Shown: positions 23,672 to 35,249 of the stretch, in pieces
Layout of the letters: each line of letters begins with the position of its first letter
How positions within the stretch are numbered: the first letter of the stretch is position 1
Assembly (NCBI GenBank): GCA_917880885.1
Contig: OU862927.1
Location: 41,815,571-41,879,570 of the forward strand
Reading direction: 5' to 3'
Source of the DNA: Limnephilus marmoratus
Taxonomy: Eukaryota > Arthropoda > Insecta > Trichoptera > Limnephilidae
DNA length: 64,000 bases
Notes under the pieces: model-generated
Seen by the model: only the letters and a program-made list of their open reading frames with translations
Database searches by the model: none
Told to the model about the DNA's origin: nothing
Program-made: the position numbers and the translations under genes

Positions 23672-24241
23672 TCTATGTACGAGTATATAAATGAATCCTT
23701 ATTTCCCTTGGTCACGCCATAACTTCAGAACGACTTTACCTATTTCATTCATATTTTTTCTCAAAGTTTTCTAATACTTTGTAGAAGGTTCTTTCTTACG
23801 GAAAGAAAAATTAGGAAAATTGCGCAGAAAATTGGATAATTTTAGAAAACTTGACGACTATTTTAACTTCGCACGTTTGACAGTTCTTTGATGAATGCGC
23901 TGCCATACCGTTCATCCGATTGCGATGAAACTTTGGTGATATGTTTTGCGCACGCTCGCAAAGGTTATAGGCTGTATATACGGGTAAGCTCTGGCGTTAT
24001 ATAATTTGTATAAATAAAAATGTATGTATTTCGTATATTTTAGCGGCAGGGGGGAAAGGCAGGAGGGGAATGTGGGTTCACGGGAGGGGGACGGAGGAGT
24101 GGGGTGGCGGGGAAAGTGGAAGGGTAACGTGGGAGGGGAAGGAGACTCGGGAGGTAAACGAGAACGCACGGAAAAGGATATGCAGGGAGAATCAATTTAT
24201 TTCTTTGAATGGCATTGCAACGCATGCCGGGTACCAGCTGG
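23672..24241 (+). mobile_element. Non-autonomous Helitron HelB copy
   Basis: It begins TCTATGTACGAGTATATAAA and includes CGCCATAACTTCAGAACGAC and a purine-rich GGGAGGGGGACGGAGG middle. It ends GCAACGCATGCCGGG-TACCAG-CTGG. The end matches the one at 39.4 kb (GCAACGCACGCCGGG-AACCAG-CTAA). This fits Helitron architecture with no encoded protein. Confidence 0.6.
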
Positions 24242-24364
24242 TTATAAATAAATAACTACACCAGAAATAAAATATGTTTGCCATTGTAGGCCAATTTCCT
24301 TTGCGACAGTGATAAAATTATCTACATATTAACCGGCATTGGGCGTGCTAGCCACATTGACAAT

Positions 24365-24445
24365 TTTTATTTTTTTTATTTATTGAGTTACTACATGAAT
24401 ATAAACTAATAATCACAATGTAACATTTCATTCAATAAATTTAAG
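24365..24445 (-). mobile_element. 3' UTR of the LINE interrupted by the mariner
   Basis: On the - strand this AT-rich segment follows the TA target and contains AATAAA shortly before an AT-rich tail. It is the continuation of the fragment at 25790-26345. Confidence 0.55.
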
Positions 24446-25789
24446 TACAGGGTGGCCCTTAAGTGTATACCTAGTTTTAATTAACAATAAATAAATAATG
24501 GTAGAACTTAGACATGTTTTATTAATATTTTCAAAAACTACAATAAATGGAAATTTTAATGACATTAAGTTTTAAAAATTATATTGTCCCAGTGAGCTCC
24601 ATCAGCCTGTTGACATTGTCTAAGGCGAATTCGAAAATTCTCAAAAAACACGTTGACAAGTTGCCCGTGGGATGGCGTTAATTTCCCGTACAATGTTTTG
24701 TTTTAACTGATTTATTGTTGTCGGATTGTCTTCATAGACTCTTGATTTTAAGTATCCCACAAAAAATAATCACACGGGCTGAGATCTGGGCTCCGTGGAG
24801 GCCACTCAATGTCTCCTCCTCGTGAAATGAGTTTTTCGGGGAACATCTCCTTCAAACGGTCCATGGACAGTTTAGCAGTGTGTCAGGAGGCGCCGTCCTG
24901 CTGAAACCAGCTCCTGAAATTGTGGCCTTGAAAATCTTGAAGAGCTGGGACCAAGAACTCATGAAGCATCTGACAATAATTCTTAGATTTCACTGTCATA
25001 GCAACTCTAATTTCGTTTTCAAAGAAATATTGGCCAAAGATACCCCTCTGATATTGCAGCCCACACAACGACCTTCGGGCTATGCAAGGGACGTTGATGC
25101 TTCTGTCGGGGGGTCTTCTTCTTCTTCTTCTATTCTCAGACCAATACCGGCAATTTTGTTTATTAACATGGCCATTGATATGGAAATTGGCCTCATCGCT
25201 GAACATTATGTTGAAAAAATTGTCAAAACGTTCGAGCATCACATTGGCAAAATTAAGTCGAAGATCGGTATCATTCAGCTTCAACTCTTGCGTCAGCTGA
25301 ATTTTATAAGCTTTTAGATGTAAATCGTGGCGTAAAATTCTTTGTAAAGTGGTCCTCTTGATGGATAAGGCTTGGCTTCTCTTGCGAGTAGTTTGTTGTG
25401 GATTTTCCCTCACTGATTCACTAACACGCTGAATAACTTCTGGTATCCTCGCTGACTTCGGGCGACCTTCATTAATTGTTTTTACTGTTGAGCCGGTTGT
25501 CTCAAACATTTTGATCCATTTCCGAATAGATTTTGCTCTTGGTGCTTGATTAATGTCTCGTAAACCGAAATCAGCACGGTACATTCGTCTCGAAATCGTC
25601 ACGGAATAATTGTTTACGTAATATGCACGAACACAAAATGCGCGCTGCCCTCCCGTGAACGGCTCCAAGGCGACTAAAATTTCCACGAAATAACGCTTCT
25701 AACGATACCCCCCGAACCGCGCTCGCCCCACGCATTGTTAAAAAAATAACGAAACAAACCGCGAACACAGTTATGGTCCACCCTGTATT
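24446..25789 (-). mobile_element. Mariner/Tc1-superfamily transposon, full length but inactive
   Basis: The termini are TACAGGGTGGCCCTTAAG and complement TACAGGGTGGACCATAAC at a TA target. The - strand frame (25686-24883) encodes the HTH region (RADFGLRDINQAPRAKSIRK, TTRKRSQALSI, TTLQRILRHDLHLKAYK) and the DDE-region motifs FSDEANFHINGHV and WFQQDGAS. An in-frame TGA then interrupts it where the family has Cys. Beyond the stop, IEWPPRSPDLSPCDYFLW carries the third acidic residue, followed by at least one 1 bp deletion. A (TTC)n expansion adds a run of Arg residues (about 25108-25130). It is nested in a LINE at the end of that LINE's frame. Confidence 0.88.
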
Positions 25790-26345
25790 TTTACAGTAAG
25801 CATAACATTTCTTTTTAAATACATTCATTCTTTCTTTCTTCATACTTTCAGGCATTCCATCATACATCTTTAGTCCTCTGTACATTAGGCAGTTCTGTGA
25901 TTTTGATTTCTTCATTTGTGGCAATCGAACTCTGTTTATATTTCTTGTTTCGTAATATTTTTGAACGTCTCTTTTAAAAACAATTTCATCCTAAAAGAAT
26001 TTTGGCATTTGGTTTTTCATAATTTTATGCGCAAAAATTAACACATTTAATAGTAGCCTCTTTTTTATTGGAATCCAATTTAGCTCCTCTCTCATTTGAT
26101 TAATCCTTGCGTATTTGCCTTTCCCTAGTATACATCTCAGCTTTGTTCTGTATAACGTCTGGTTTGGTTCAAATTTCCTTCATTGGCCAAATATAACATT
26201 GTAGAGCAGTAGTCCAAATGTGGAGCAACGATAGTTTTATAAATGAGCTCCGTAGTGTTTCTATTTAATTTATGTCTTAGTCTTCTAAGAATATTACCTT
26301 TTTTGATACCTTTTTTATCACATATTCAAAGTTTTTTGTTAAAGT
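25790..26345 (-). mobile_element. LINE (CR1/Jockey-like) C-terminal fragment hosting the mariner
   Basis: The complement gives RRLRHKLNRNTTELIYKTIV, APHLDYCSTMLYLANEGNL and KSKSQNCLMYRGLKMYDGMP. ESMKKERMNVFKKKCYAYCK follows directly, and several stops and frameshifts lie between these pieces. The frame reaches a TAA exactly across the mariner insertion point. The LINE's 3' UTR continues on the far side at about 24365-24445. Confidence 0.75.
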
Positions 26346-26963
26346 CAGTTTTGAGTCGAGTATGACAAATGACAAATTCTATGGATTAATTTATCGTTGT
26401 GGTTACGCTGAACCCCGTGTGACATATAAAATAAAACTTCTTTATGATAACTTTTTATACAGCTGTGCACTTCATAATTATGAACAATTTTTAACGCCAC
26501 AAAAGCACACCAATCTTCTTTCATGAATACCATAAAATACATCGTTGAATCAGCAGCCACTAAGCAAAGAAATGTTCCCCCAAGCTCATGCAGGCCATTT
26601 CGCTCCCTTCCCGAGGTGTCAACAGTTTTCGCTGGGTGCCGCTTAGTTGTTAATATTTTATAGCCTGAAAATTGCTACGTGATTTTGTTCCAGAATTCTC
26701 AGGAATTTACGGCACTCCAGACGGTCCTTAAGTAGCCTTTTCCGAATCGTTTTGATTTGATTCAACAGACAAATAAAAGTGTAATTCTTCTGCTTCTTTA
26801 TGTGTCGCTTCTATCGGAGGTTGGATAGCATAATGATTAAATTAACCGGAGTATAAATGGGAGTATGAGGCGTGTTTCTGTTGCCTTTCATTTTAGTGCT
26901 TTACTAAAAACACCCAAAAGCAAATTTGTTCACCTGATTACAAACTTCTGTTGATCTGGCTCG

Positions 26964-27276
26964 TCTCTACATAGTAGAAAATGAAGTCGCTCCGGCTGTC
27001 TGTGCGCTTAGATCTTTTAAACTACGCAACGGATTTTCATGCGGTTTTCACCAATAGATTGAGTGATTCGTGAGGAAGGTTTTTAGGTATACAATTTGTC
27101 AAGGTTTTGTGTAAATTGGTTGAAATATATAATTAAAGGGAGCGGGATGGCAAGCTGGAAATGGGCTTACGAGGGTGTGGATTTGATTTGACAGATGTCG
27201 TTGGTTATAAAGGTTGGGTAATGGCGTGGCGTATTGTGTTTCGTAAGTCACAGCAACATGTGTCCGGGTCTGCTAG
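26964..27276 (+). mobile_element. Non-autonomous Helitron HelA copy 2
   Basis: It starts TCTCTACATAGTAGAAAATG and includes CAACGGATTTTCATGCGG and CACCAATAGATTGAGTGATT. It ends TGTCCGGGTCTG-CTAG before T. It is 313 bp long and is the sister of copies at 9288 and 47127. Confidence 0.75.
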
Positions 27277-27554
27277 TAATTATTAATCCATAGTTTGATT
27301 GGATTATATTAAATAGAGTGTTATTTTTAGTTATTATTTTCCACGTTGGTCTTATCGGTTGGGAGAGCTGTCTCTTTTCTGAACGCAAACTTTTTGATGT
27401 TTATATTTATATTAATTTAAATAAGGTTAAGTTAAAATAATGAGGAGTTTTCAAGTCTTAGTTTTCTAACTATTATTGGTAAATTCTCACTAATGTGAGT
27501 CGGTAAAATTGTGTGAGTACTGCTTTGTAATGGATACCTGTACATATATGTAAA

Positions 27555-28260
27555 CAATTTGGGAGGCGGGAATGGGTACCGCCGCCCCGGGAACATTTAT
27601 TGGATAAACTACACCTCTGCCATAGGTCACCCCAAGTGGTTCGCTACGTTTGGTGATTTAGCAGGGGTGCCCGGGTTCATGGGGTGAGATTTGTCTTGGT
27701 CTTGGAGGCGGAAGACCAGGACACACTGAATCCCATATTCCTACCCACCCCTTAAACCCCTTTCCTTCCCAGAACTCTCCTCTCCTTCCTTTCCTTTAAA
27801 AAACCCTCTACACAGCATCCCTAAAGATAACATAGGCCTTGAGGGAAATTATTTTCCGCAGGGCCTCCGGTGTGAAGTTCATGTAGAATAAAATCATTTT
27901 CTCTCGGGGCCTATGTCATCTTTGGGGTTTCTGTGTGGAGAGTCTTTTTAAGGAACAGAATGAGAGGAAGTTCTGGGAAAAAAGGTATGAGAGGTGGGTA
28001 GGAATCTGGGGGTCAATGTGTCCAGGATTGACGGACGTATGAATCCATTCGTTTACCGTGATGCTAGGCGGTGGGTCGGGAGCGTCCCTCCTGATCCGGC
28101 CCGCCACACAGCGGATAGGCAAACGCATCCGCTGCCACAACCTAAATAAACCGCGTCCGAGTACCTCTGTTATATCACCAAACGTAGCGAAACACTTGGA
28201 GTGACCTTTGGCAGGGGTGTTTTTTATCCAATAAATGGTTCCCGGGGTGGAGAATCCCAA
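27555..28260. mobile_element. Two NA elements tail to tail (large palindrome)
   Basis: A + copy (27555-27890) and a - copy (27895-28260) meet at their LINE-type 3' tails. Both carry CACCTCTGCCATAGGTCACC or its complement and the CCGGGAACATTTATTGGAT / ATCCAATAAATGGTTCCCGG end. The + copy has an internal deletion of the middle. The result is an inverted repeat with arms of about 330 bp. Confidence 0.7.
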
Positions 28261-28261
28261 A

Positions 28262-30380
28262 TGGATAATTTAAGACGAAGCCAAAAAACTTTAGTAAGAT
28301 TTCTTAGCTATGAGGTTCGCCTTGCGCCTATCTTTTATGTTTTATGTCTGTACATTTAAAAATAAATCTTATTAGCTGTCTGTACTATACTTCACACTAT
28401 GGATTTTGCTCTTTGACAGTTAAGATCTTGTCTTTGGATATTGGACATAAATTTGTTACAGATTACTTTACTATGTGTCGTATTTAATGCTGAAAGTAAA
28501 AGTTTATGCAATGCTACTGAAATGAAAAGTCGAAATACGTTTAACATAGGTTCGGGTTTATTATGTTACTCACAATACAAACATGATCTGAACTATTATA
28601 TAAGCTAATTCTATTATTTCATGGGCATGGATTCGTCATTCTCGAAGAGTCCTCTTTGATTTCCTTAATACTCTAATTTAGAGAGAACCAAAATTAAATA
28701 CTACCTACTACCTACTTGGCACATGTCAAGACTTCATTTATGGAAATATAAGGAACCACTTACTGGTAGATGGGCGCCATACCCTGCGTTACAGGGTAAA
28801 ATATAAATAAAACTCCTTCATAACTAATTATGGTGTTGCTGGTTGGCTTCGTGTCTCCAGAAGTCCTCTTCCTGCTGTTCAGAGGGAACCCGATCCGTCG
28901 CCCGCTAATCAAATCTCGGAACTGACATTTACAATAGTTGTCTCTGGTAGCGTTTCGAAGACCATTGAGTGACATATCAGTAGAATTCCTGTAACCGGCA
29001 TTTACTGCGTTACAAATTGGGCAAATAATTGACGTACTTTCATTCTATTATAGATAAAATATGACTAATGGTGATGAATTCTCCAAAACGCTCACAGTTC
29101 TCTACTTTAATACTGCTATTTGTCCATCTTCAACGAGACCCAAGAGTACCACTGACCAAAATAAGTATTTCCCAAAAGACTCGAGCAATTTCCCACAAAA
29201 GTCCGAAACATTTCATGTTTGCATTGTAGTAAGTAATAATGTCTTGCTTTGAATCGTCGGTCTTCTCAGAAATAAGTACATTTCAAAATGACCTCCAGCT
29301 ATTTTCAAAAGATAAGAAGGAAATTTTCTGAATAAATGCCTTGAATGCATGAGCAACCAGATAGCGGAATTGAGACAGGCGAACTACTCGGTATTTTTAA
29401 AGCTTCGCTGCGCTGGAAATATGGAATTTTATGCAACTCGATACACAAGTGGTACTCGTATTGTAAAGCAAGTAGCTCTTGAAAGCATTTATAAATAAGT
29501 TATTGTCTTTCACAGATTTATATTACGTGGAACAATACCAAAATAAGTTATAATAGTAGACATGTTTGGAAATATGGCTATTCTGTTTGCGGACATCTTT
29601 ACAAGCCCATTTAATTAGAGGATACCAAATTTGTCCCAGTTTACATATATGTCTCATACAAATCGTTGTATCTCCCTTACTGTCATGGTAAAAAATATGT
29701 TCTAAGCGGTGTTAGAAAGAAAAAACTAAAAGCTTTACATTCAAATTTATAATTAAACCATAGAAAAAATTAAATGTGCACCTCCATGAAACAGTTTCCG
29801 ATTGTATTTTTAAAAAAATGTATAAAATTTCAAGAATCTTATACTAATTATTTTTCATTACAACTAAGTGAGGTAATGATAGCGTTTATAAAACATTTGC
29901 CTAATAAAACATGTGTGTGTTTTTCTTTTCTTTTGTTATCAATAATTTTAGAAAGAAAAAACGTAAGGCGAGACATTTTGAAAACTTTTTTTATGTTAGT
30001 ATTAAAAATTTTAATATATCAAAATTTATATTTTTATTTCTAATAATGACATTTATTAACGTATTTCATCACCTTTAAGAAACAATTTTTAGTTTTTGGA
30101 TATGTTTAGAAATATTCAATTTATTTGGTTTTGAAAAAATACGGCCGATTTCTGAGTGGTTGTTGGTGGTTGGTTGTTGTCACCTCGTCTGTACTTTCTT
30201 CATTGCTGGAGAAGAGTCAGTTGGTTGTCCTCAATTTTTTGTTTTTCGATAATCATATTACTTAATACACTTTTATTTATGAGTTTTCCCATGGATCCTG
30301 CAAATCATCATGATTTCTTTTCAACCGCCATTTCTCTTGAACCGCCATAGTTCTAATGATGATGATTTTCCTTGTTTCAG
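28262..30380. other. Intron sequence without recognised features
   Basis: AT-rich DNA with no transposon termini, RT motif or exon that I can identify. The last 20 bases before 30381 form the polypyrimidine tract and acceptor of the HSD17B12-like exon. Confidence 0.5.
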
Positions 30381-30549
30381 AGAGAAGTTGTACGACCAGA
30401 TCATCAAGGCCAACGTGGTGGCCGTGACCAGGATGTGCGCGCTCGTCATGCCGGGCATGGTGGAAAGGAAGAAGGGGCTGGTCATCAACTTATCTTCCGC
30501 TGCAGCCATCATGCCGGCTCCACTGTTCGCCGTATACTCTGCTAGCAAG
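30381..30549 (+). CDS. HSD17B12: HSD17B12-like exon carrying the catalytic Ser and YxxxK
   Basis: The exon follows a gtttcag acceptor and ends at a GTTAGT donor. Its first base completes the AA left by the exon ending at 5985 to give Lys, so the phases match exactly across a 24.4 kb intron. It encodes EKLYDQIIKANVVAVTRMC, then the active-site strand LVINLSS and the catalytic YSASK. The Ser lies about 12 residues before the Tyr, as the Ser-Tyr-Lys mechanism of this superfamily requires. It ends in phase 0 directly after the catalytic Lys. All catalytic residues are present, so nothing here suggests a pseudogene. The intron before it holds dozens of repeats, including a Helitron, a mariner inside a LINE, and hammerhead-bearing tails. 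Confidence 0.93.
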
Positions 30550-30639
30550 GTTAGTCTTGATACTTGTATCAAAGAATGTCATTGTTAATTTGATTACTTT
30601 ATTGGCCTGCTGGCTAAGCATCAAATTCGACCTCAAATT

Positions 30640-31110
30640 CCAATTATTATTAGCCGCGCTCAAAGAAACAAAACCTACACATTCTAGATAGAGAAAAATT
30701 CCTGGGTTTACAAATTGACAAACATTGGACCTTTAAGCAGCACATGGAAAAACTAAAAGAAAAAATCATTTCACTAATTGGTGTATTTGTTAGAATAATT
30801 GATATTTTACCAACAGAAGCAAAGAGGGGCTTATACTTTAGCTTAATCCAGTCCCACCTTATTATTTAATATAAGTATAGGAAACACACATATCGCATAC
30901 TTAAACAATTTACAAATAATGTAGAATAACGTCATAAAAATAACATTTTAATTTTAACCCAGAAAACACGACAAAAAAACTATTCCAAGAAATGAACTTA
31001 CTTAATTATAAAATGTACCATTACAACAAATGCCTTTTATCCCACAAAATACAAATGTTGGGCTAAACAAAATTCTACATAGTGTCGCTGATAAACACAT
31101 TCGATTTTAT
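30640..31110 (+). mobile_element. LINE (CR1/Jockey-like) RT fragment
   Basis: The + strand frame gives FLGLQIDKHWTFKQHMEKLK, EKIISLIGVFVRIIDILPTE and AKRGLYFSLIQSHLII, the region just after the reverse-transcriptase palm. It is broken by stops and frameshifts further on. It begins about 90 bp after the donor of the HSD17B12-like exon. Confidence 0.7.
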
Positions 31111-32568
31111 TTATAGGACACGAATTGACTTTTTGTAAAAGTCTAAACGAATATTAAATATTATTTGAATATATTTTATAGGTACAATTAATAAAGCCCC
31201 GGATTCAATTCCCAGTTGCGACCGTTACCTTTATATTTTTCCGTGTCTTGTTCTGTTTCATATTTCGTTTAGATTTATTAGTATTATCTTATTCTTAATA
31301 ATATTTGGCTGATTTGTATAGCGCCGTTTTTTGTGAAATTCTCCTAAAGGGCGCTGTCTTCAATGATGTATTACATTAATGAGTATACGTAATATATGAT
31401 CTTAAAAAAGCAATTAAAATAAATTATTCCCATAAAAATGAATAAATAAAATCTCTATGAATTTCTATATAAAGGCCTACTTACATACTTTTCGCAATAG
31501 AGCTCACCATTATTGTCCTCTTATTTTAACCCTTTCTTTTACGAAACATTCTGTAAAACTTTTTCCCTCTGGTATCTAATTTAAAGAGGTGTTGCTGTAT
31601 TGAATTATTTTTTTTTTACTTTTGCCATTATCTTTAAGGTACTAATATTTGTAATGGTATTAAACCAACTTCAAACTTTTCTACAGCCAGGATCAACCTG
31701 TTTAAGATGTTTTCATGTTGAACATTATTTTGTTTGCTCATTAAAATAATGAAGTTTTGTCTAAGCAGCGATTTTGTTCGTCTACAAAGTTTAAATGCTG
31801 ATTCAAAGTTCTTCAAATAGTTTTGCCAATAAGCCTAAACCTTTAAATCACTCAGGCTTGTGTCTTAACTAGAAAATCATTTCAATACACCCAACAACTA
31901 ACTAACCAATCATCTTAGCATGTCTTTAAGTTGGCAGAGTGAGGCAGGGTGAAACGGTCTTAACGACACTTCTTTCTTTACATACATCGTCTCTTACTCT
32001 TTCCATCTATCATCTACCTATCTCATCAAACTCAAGTAGTGATTCACTTGTGATCACGTCTTTTTGAAACGTCTCAGAATCCTTCTTCCATACCAACTCC
32101 TTCAGTAGTTTGTTTCATACTCATCTGTCTAATGTTTAATGTATATTTAATACCAATTTATCCTACTTTACAAATTTTACAGCGGTTTTACAACATCTTC
32201 ACTAGATCCAAGTTTTTGATCACTAAGCAAATATCATTTTTCTTCCGAAAATTGTAAATAAGATTTTAACTTGAATTTATTGTCATTTTATTTTAATCAG
32301 GTATGTCATATTGACGGCACATTCCAATTATTTTACATTATTAAATGAACGTCGTGGATGAAAATGACCTAAAAAATATTTTAATATATTAAAACAAATA
32401 TAAAATTTCGAATTCCACCACGAATTGTCAGTATTAAAAATAGAAATATTGAAAAATTTAACACAAAATTACTAAAAACATCATAGTGGAATCTTTCCTC
32501 TTGGCCACAATCAAAATCAATCCCAATCACCGTCTACTAAGTAATGTCTATTATGTATAATTTATTTT

Positions 32569-32765
32569 TGGAGTGTTATGCCGTGTTGCGCTACGTCCTT
32601 CTTTAGCCAACATTTCGGACAGCGTTACAGTGTTCATGTTCAGAGCAGTTGTGGGAATGTCCATCCATCTGGGCAGATTCACACAACTGCCCATCATGAT
32701 GGACACTAACATTGGCTAAAGAAGGAGGTAGAGCAACACGGCATAACACCCCAAAAATAAATAAC
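32569..32765. mobile_element. Two inverted Penelope-type tails (H6/H7)
   Basis: A - oriented tail (TTATGCCGTGTTGCGCTACG, TTTAGCCAACATTTCGGACA) faces a + tail (ATGATGGACAC, TTGGCTAAAGAAGGAGG, CACGGCATAACACC). Both hammerhead cores are degraded: one lacks CTGATGA, the other has lost the GAAA side of stem II. Confidence 0.55.
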
Positions 32766-32967
32766 GATAATTCTCCTAACCTCATATGCGAATGTGTCGA
32801 CTATATGTAGCATCCACCATAGTGACAAGATTTCGAACATATTTAGCGACGACCCCAAGAACTTTATGATATTTTTCAAATGTCGTTTTTCACTTGATCC
32901 AAACTACAGTTTGGCAATTAAGTGTAGAAAATAAATGATGGAGCTGCGATCGTTTTCTAGTTTTAAA

Positions 32968-34062
32968 TGGCAACACCAAGATGGCTCATAAGACAAAGAG
33001 TGCATGTTTTAAAAAAAACACTTCTGGCAAAATGCATATTTCATAGCGTATTTGTATTTTCAAAAAATTTGAACAAAAAACTGTAATTTAATAGAAGCAA
33101 AATAAAACAAAACAAGTTTTAAGTGGGCGTTTATTTCGATATAAAAACGTAGGTACTTAAAAATTTAAGTCTGTTAATTCAACACCCGACATGTAATTAT
33201 TGTCTTTGTCCTCGTGTGATTCTCCTTCTTCCGTATCTTCATCTTCATCTAAACTCAGTTCATCGATATCATCATATATAGTACTGCCTCGTGCATAATA
33301 TTCTGCCTCAATTTTCATCACGTGTTTGCAACAATTTTTCCAATCATCAGCACTTATGCTATTACATATTATTATTATTATGCCCATTTTCCGTTTTCCC
33401 AGTGTTTCAAATTTTCCATCTGCCTTTTCCCCTTACTTGACGATTCGTCTTACCGTTGTTTCAGATTTACCTGTGTGTGAAAAACATCATTAAAATTATT
33501 ATTATAGAAGGTAGTTTTAAAAACACACACTAGATAATATTCACTTAGAAAGAAAAAAAGAGAAAACGAGAAAAAAGTAACTTTTCTACGAGTTTAAAGA
33601 AGTTGCATATTATTATTTTTTATTGAGTTATTCCCTTTTTCCTGTGGCCGCATATTAACTGTCAAATCGAAATGTCAAATTCGAAGTTTTTAACATAACC
33701 TCAAATCAGATTGTAATGGTTATTATCGCTCGAAAATTGGCATAAATCTTGTAATACTAATGAAATTTATTAAACAAACTATACTACATACCAGTCATTT
33801 CTGCAGTACGTTTGTAAACATCTTCTAAATCAGATAGAAGCTTCTTCGCGTGACACTCGGCTAGGCAGCGTTGAAAAACGCAGAATATAACCCGTCTTGC
33901 ATCACTATGTAATGGTTTATTCATTTTTATTAAATTCAGGCAAAAAATGAATAAAAATATTATCAAATCAGCGATCTTCTTCTCAGATTTAAGACAATAA
34001 ATCAAACGTAACATGCGATAACATGACAGCCATAGGAAACGTCATATAATTCGGTGCTGCCA
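32968..34062 (-). mobile_element. Internally deleted IS630/Tc1-like DNA transposon with intron
   Basis: The ends TGGCAACACCAAG and complement TGGCAGCACCGAA are imperfect inverted repeats. On the - strand, exon 1 (33924-33792) encodes MNKPLHSDARRVIFCVFQRC..., an N-terminal DNA-binding region ending EMTG. A GTATGT donor and a cacacag acceptor (33471) join it in frame to KSETTVRRIVK, which ends in a stop. The rest of the HTH and the whole DDE core are deleted. The C-terminus remains at 33342-33157 (DDWKNCCKHVMKIEAEYY plus an acidic tail). It is a dead derivative; family assignment rests on recall of the N- and C-terminal patterns. Confidence 0.6.
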
Positions 34063-34311
34063 TAGTAATGAAAACGTTTAGTTCCAATTTATTTAATTTC
34101 CACACTTTCTTGCCAGACTATATATTGTCTCTTATTTTTTGAAATTTTTCTATTATGTACCTACTTACTGTTCTGTTCTATAATATTGCTGCACGCCGTT
34201 ATTGGACATTTGTTATTGTGTTCTATGTAATTGTTTTGTGTTAACCCTCTGTAAAACCACCGACTTTTTCTTTCCCAATAATCCTACAGCATCTTTTTTA
34301 TCTCCCATCAG

Positions 34312-34662
34312 ATCTACGTGGACAAGCTCAGCCGAGACCTAGCCACTGTCTACGAGAAGCACGGCCTGATCATCCAGTCGGTGCTGCCAGGTCCGGTGGC
34401 CACGAAGATGTCCAAGATCCACCGCGCCACCTGGATGGCCCCCACCCCCGAGGTGTACGTGGCATCCGCGCTGGGCAAGTGCGGCAAGGGGCGCGCCACC
34501 ACGGGCTACCTGCCCCACGACCTGCTGGTAGGGTTCATCTCAGGACTGGGGTGCGTGTGTCCGGCAGCCGCGGAGTGGCTGGTCACCAAGACCACGGAGA
34601 ATATCAGAAGACGCGCTCTCAGGAAGGTTAAAGATGCCGATGTTCCAACTACATCGCAGTGA
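34312..34662 (+). CDS. HSD17B12: HSD17B12-like terminal exon
   Basis: The last exon starts after a cccatcag acceptor in phase 0 with IYVDKLSRDL, which follows YSASK as in the family. It contains IIQSVLPGPVATKMSKI, the conserved segment after the active site that borders the cofactor and substrate pocket, and then a C-terminal hydrophobic stretch (LLVGFISGLGCVCPAAAEWL). The frame ends at TGA 34660-34662. The last residues (VPTTSQ) do not form the KKxx ER-retrieval signal seen in vertebrate HSD17B12. The three exons together encode about 229 residues of a protein that is normally about 310-330. The exon is strongly GC-rich in codon third positions compared with the flanking introns. No clear AATAAA was found in the first few hundred bases downstream. 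Confidence 0.92.
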   Translation: MYVDKLSRDLATVYEKHGLIIQSVLPGPVATKMSKIHRATWMAPTPEVYVASALGKCGKGRATTGYLPHDLLVGFISGLGCVCPAAAEWLVTKTTENIRRRALRKVKDADVPTTSQ

Positions 34663-34874
34663 TTAGGTTAGGTTTTAAGTTTAAGGGTCTTACTAACAAA
34701 GGTGTTTTAAATTTTACACAAGTGATATTAATGTAGATTGAATGGTTATTTATCAATTATTGTGTAATATTTAAAACATGTGTATTTATTAGTAAGGGAG
34801 AAAATGTATATCTATTTCTGACGCGTTCGTTGTAACCTTATCGTCTTTCTCATAATTGAAGCAAGTTGATTTTT

Positions 34875-35078
34875 AAAGTGAAAACTTTTGTAGCCCCATT
34901 GTGATTTGACTCTTGATGAAACGACAAAACGACACCAAAAAGAGACAAACACATAAATCTACAGGATTTAACCCGCGAGATAATGACATAGTATAATCGA
35001 TCTCCTCTTTGTGTGGTGCTTCGTTGCCTTGTTCTTGCCCTACTCTTGTCTACTTTAGTTTTCTGAAGATTTCACTCT
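34875..35078. mobile_element. MITE M2 copy downstream of the HSD17B12-like gene
   Basis: The ends AAGTGAAAACTTTTG and TTCTGAAGATTTCACT are inverted repeats. The interior has AAAGAGACAAACACATAAAT, GATCTCCTCTTTGTGTGG and TCTTGTCTACTTTAG. Confidence 0.6.
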
Positions 35079-35249
35079 TACCGCATGTGAACTGCACATT
35101 GTAATTTTATTTCTATATTGCACCTCACAAGGGCTCCCCTATCTGTACACTGTATAGTGTAAAGACTGGGTAACTATGTCGCTATCCGGATGGGCAGCGT
35201 TGTGAGGCGGGTTATGGGACAAGGGATTATATGAAGGAGAAAAAACAGA

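Noticed and set aside
24880..25317. 145-codon + strand frame
   Set aside because: It is antisense to the mariner transposase, and its apparent content is the mirror of a conserved coding region.
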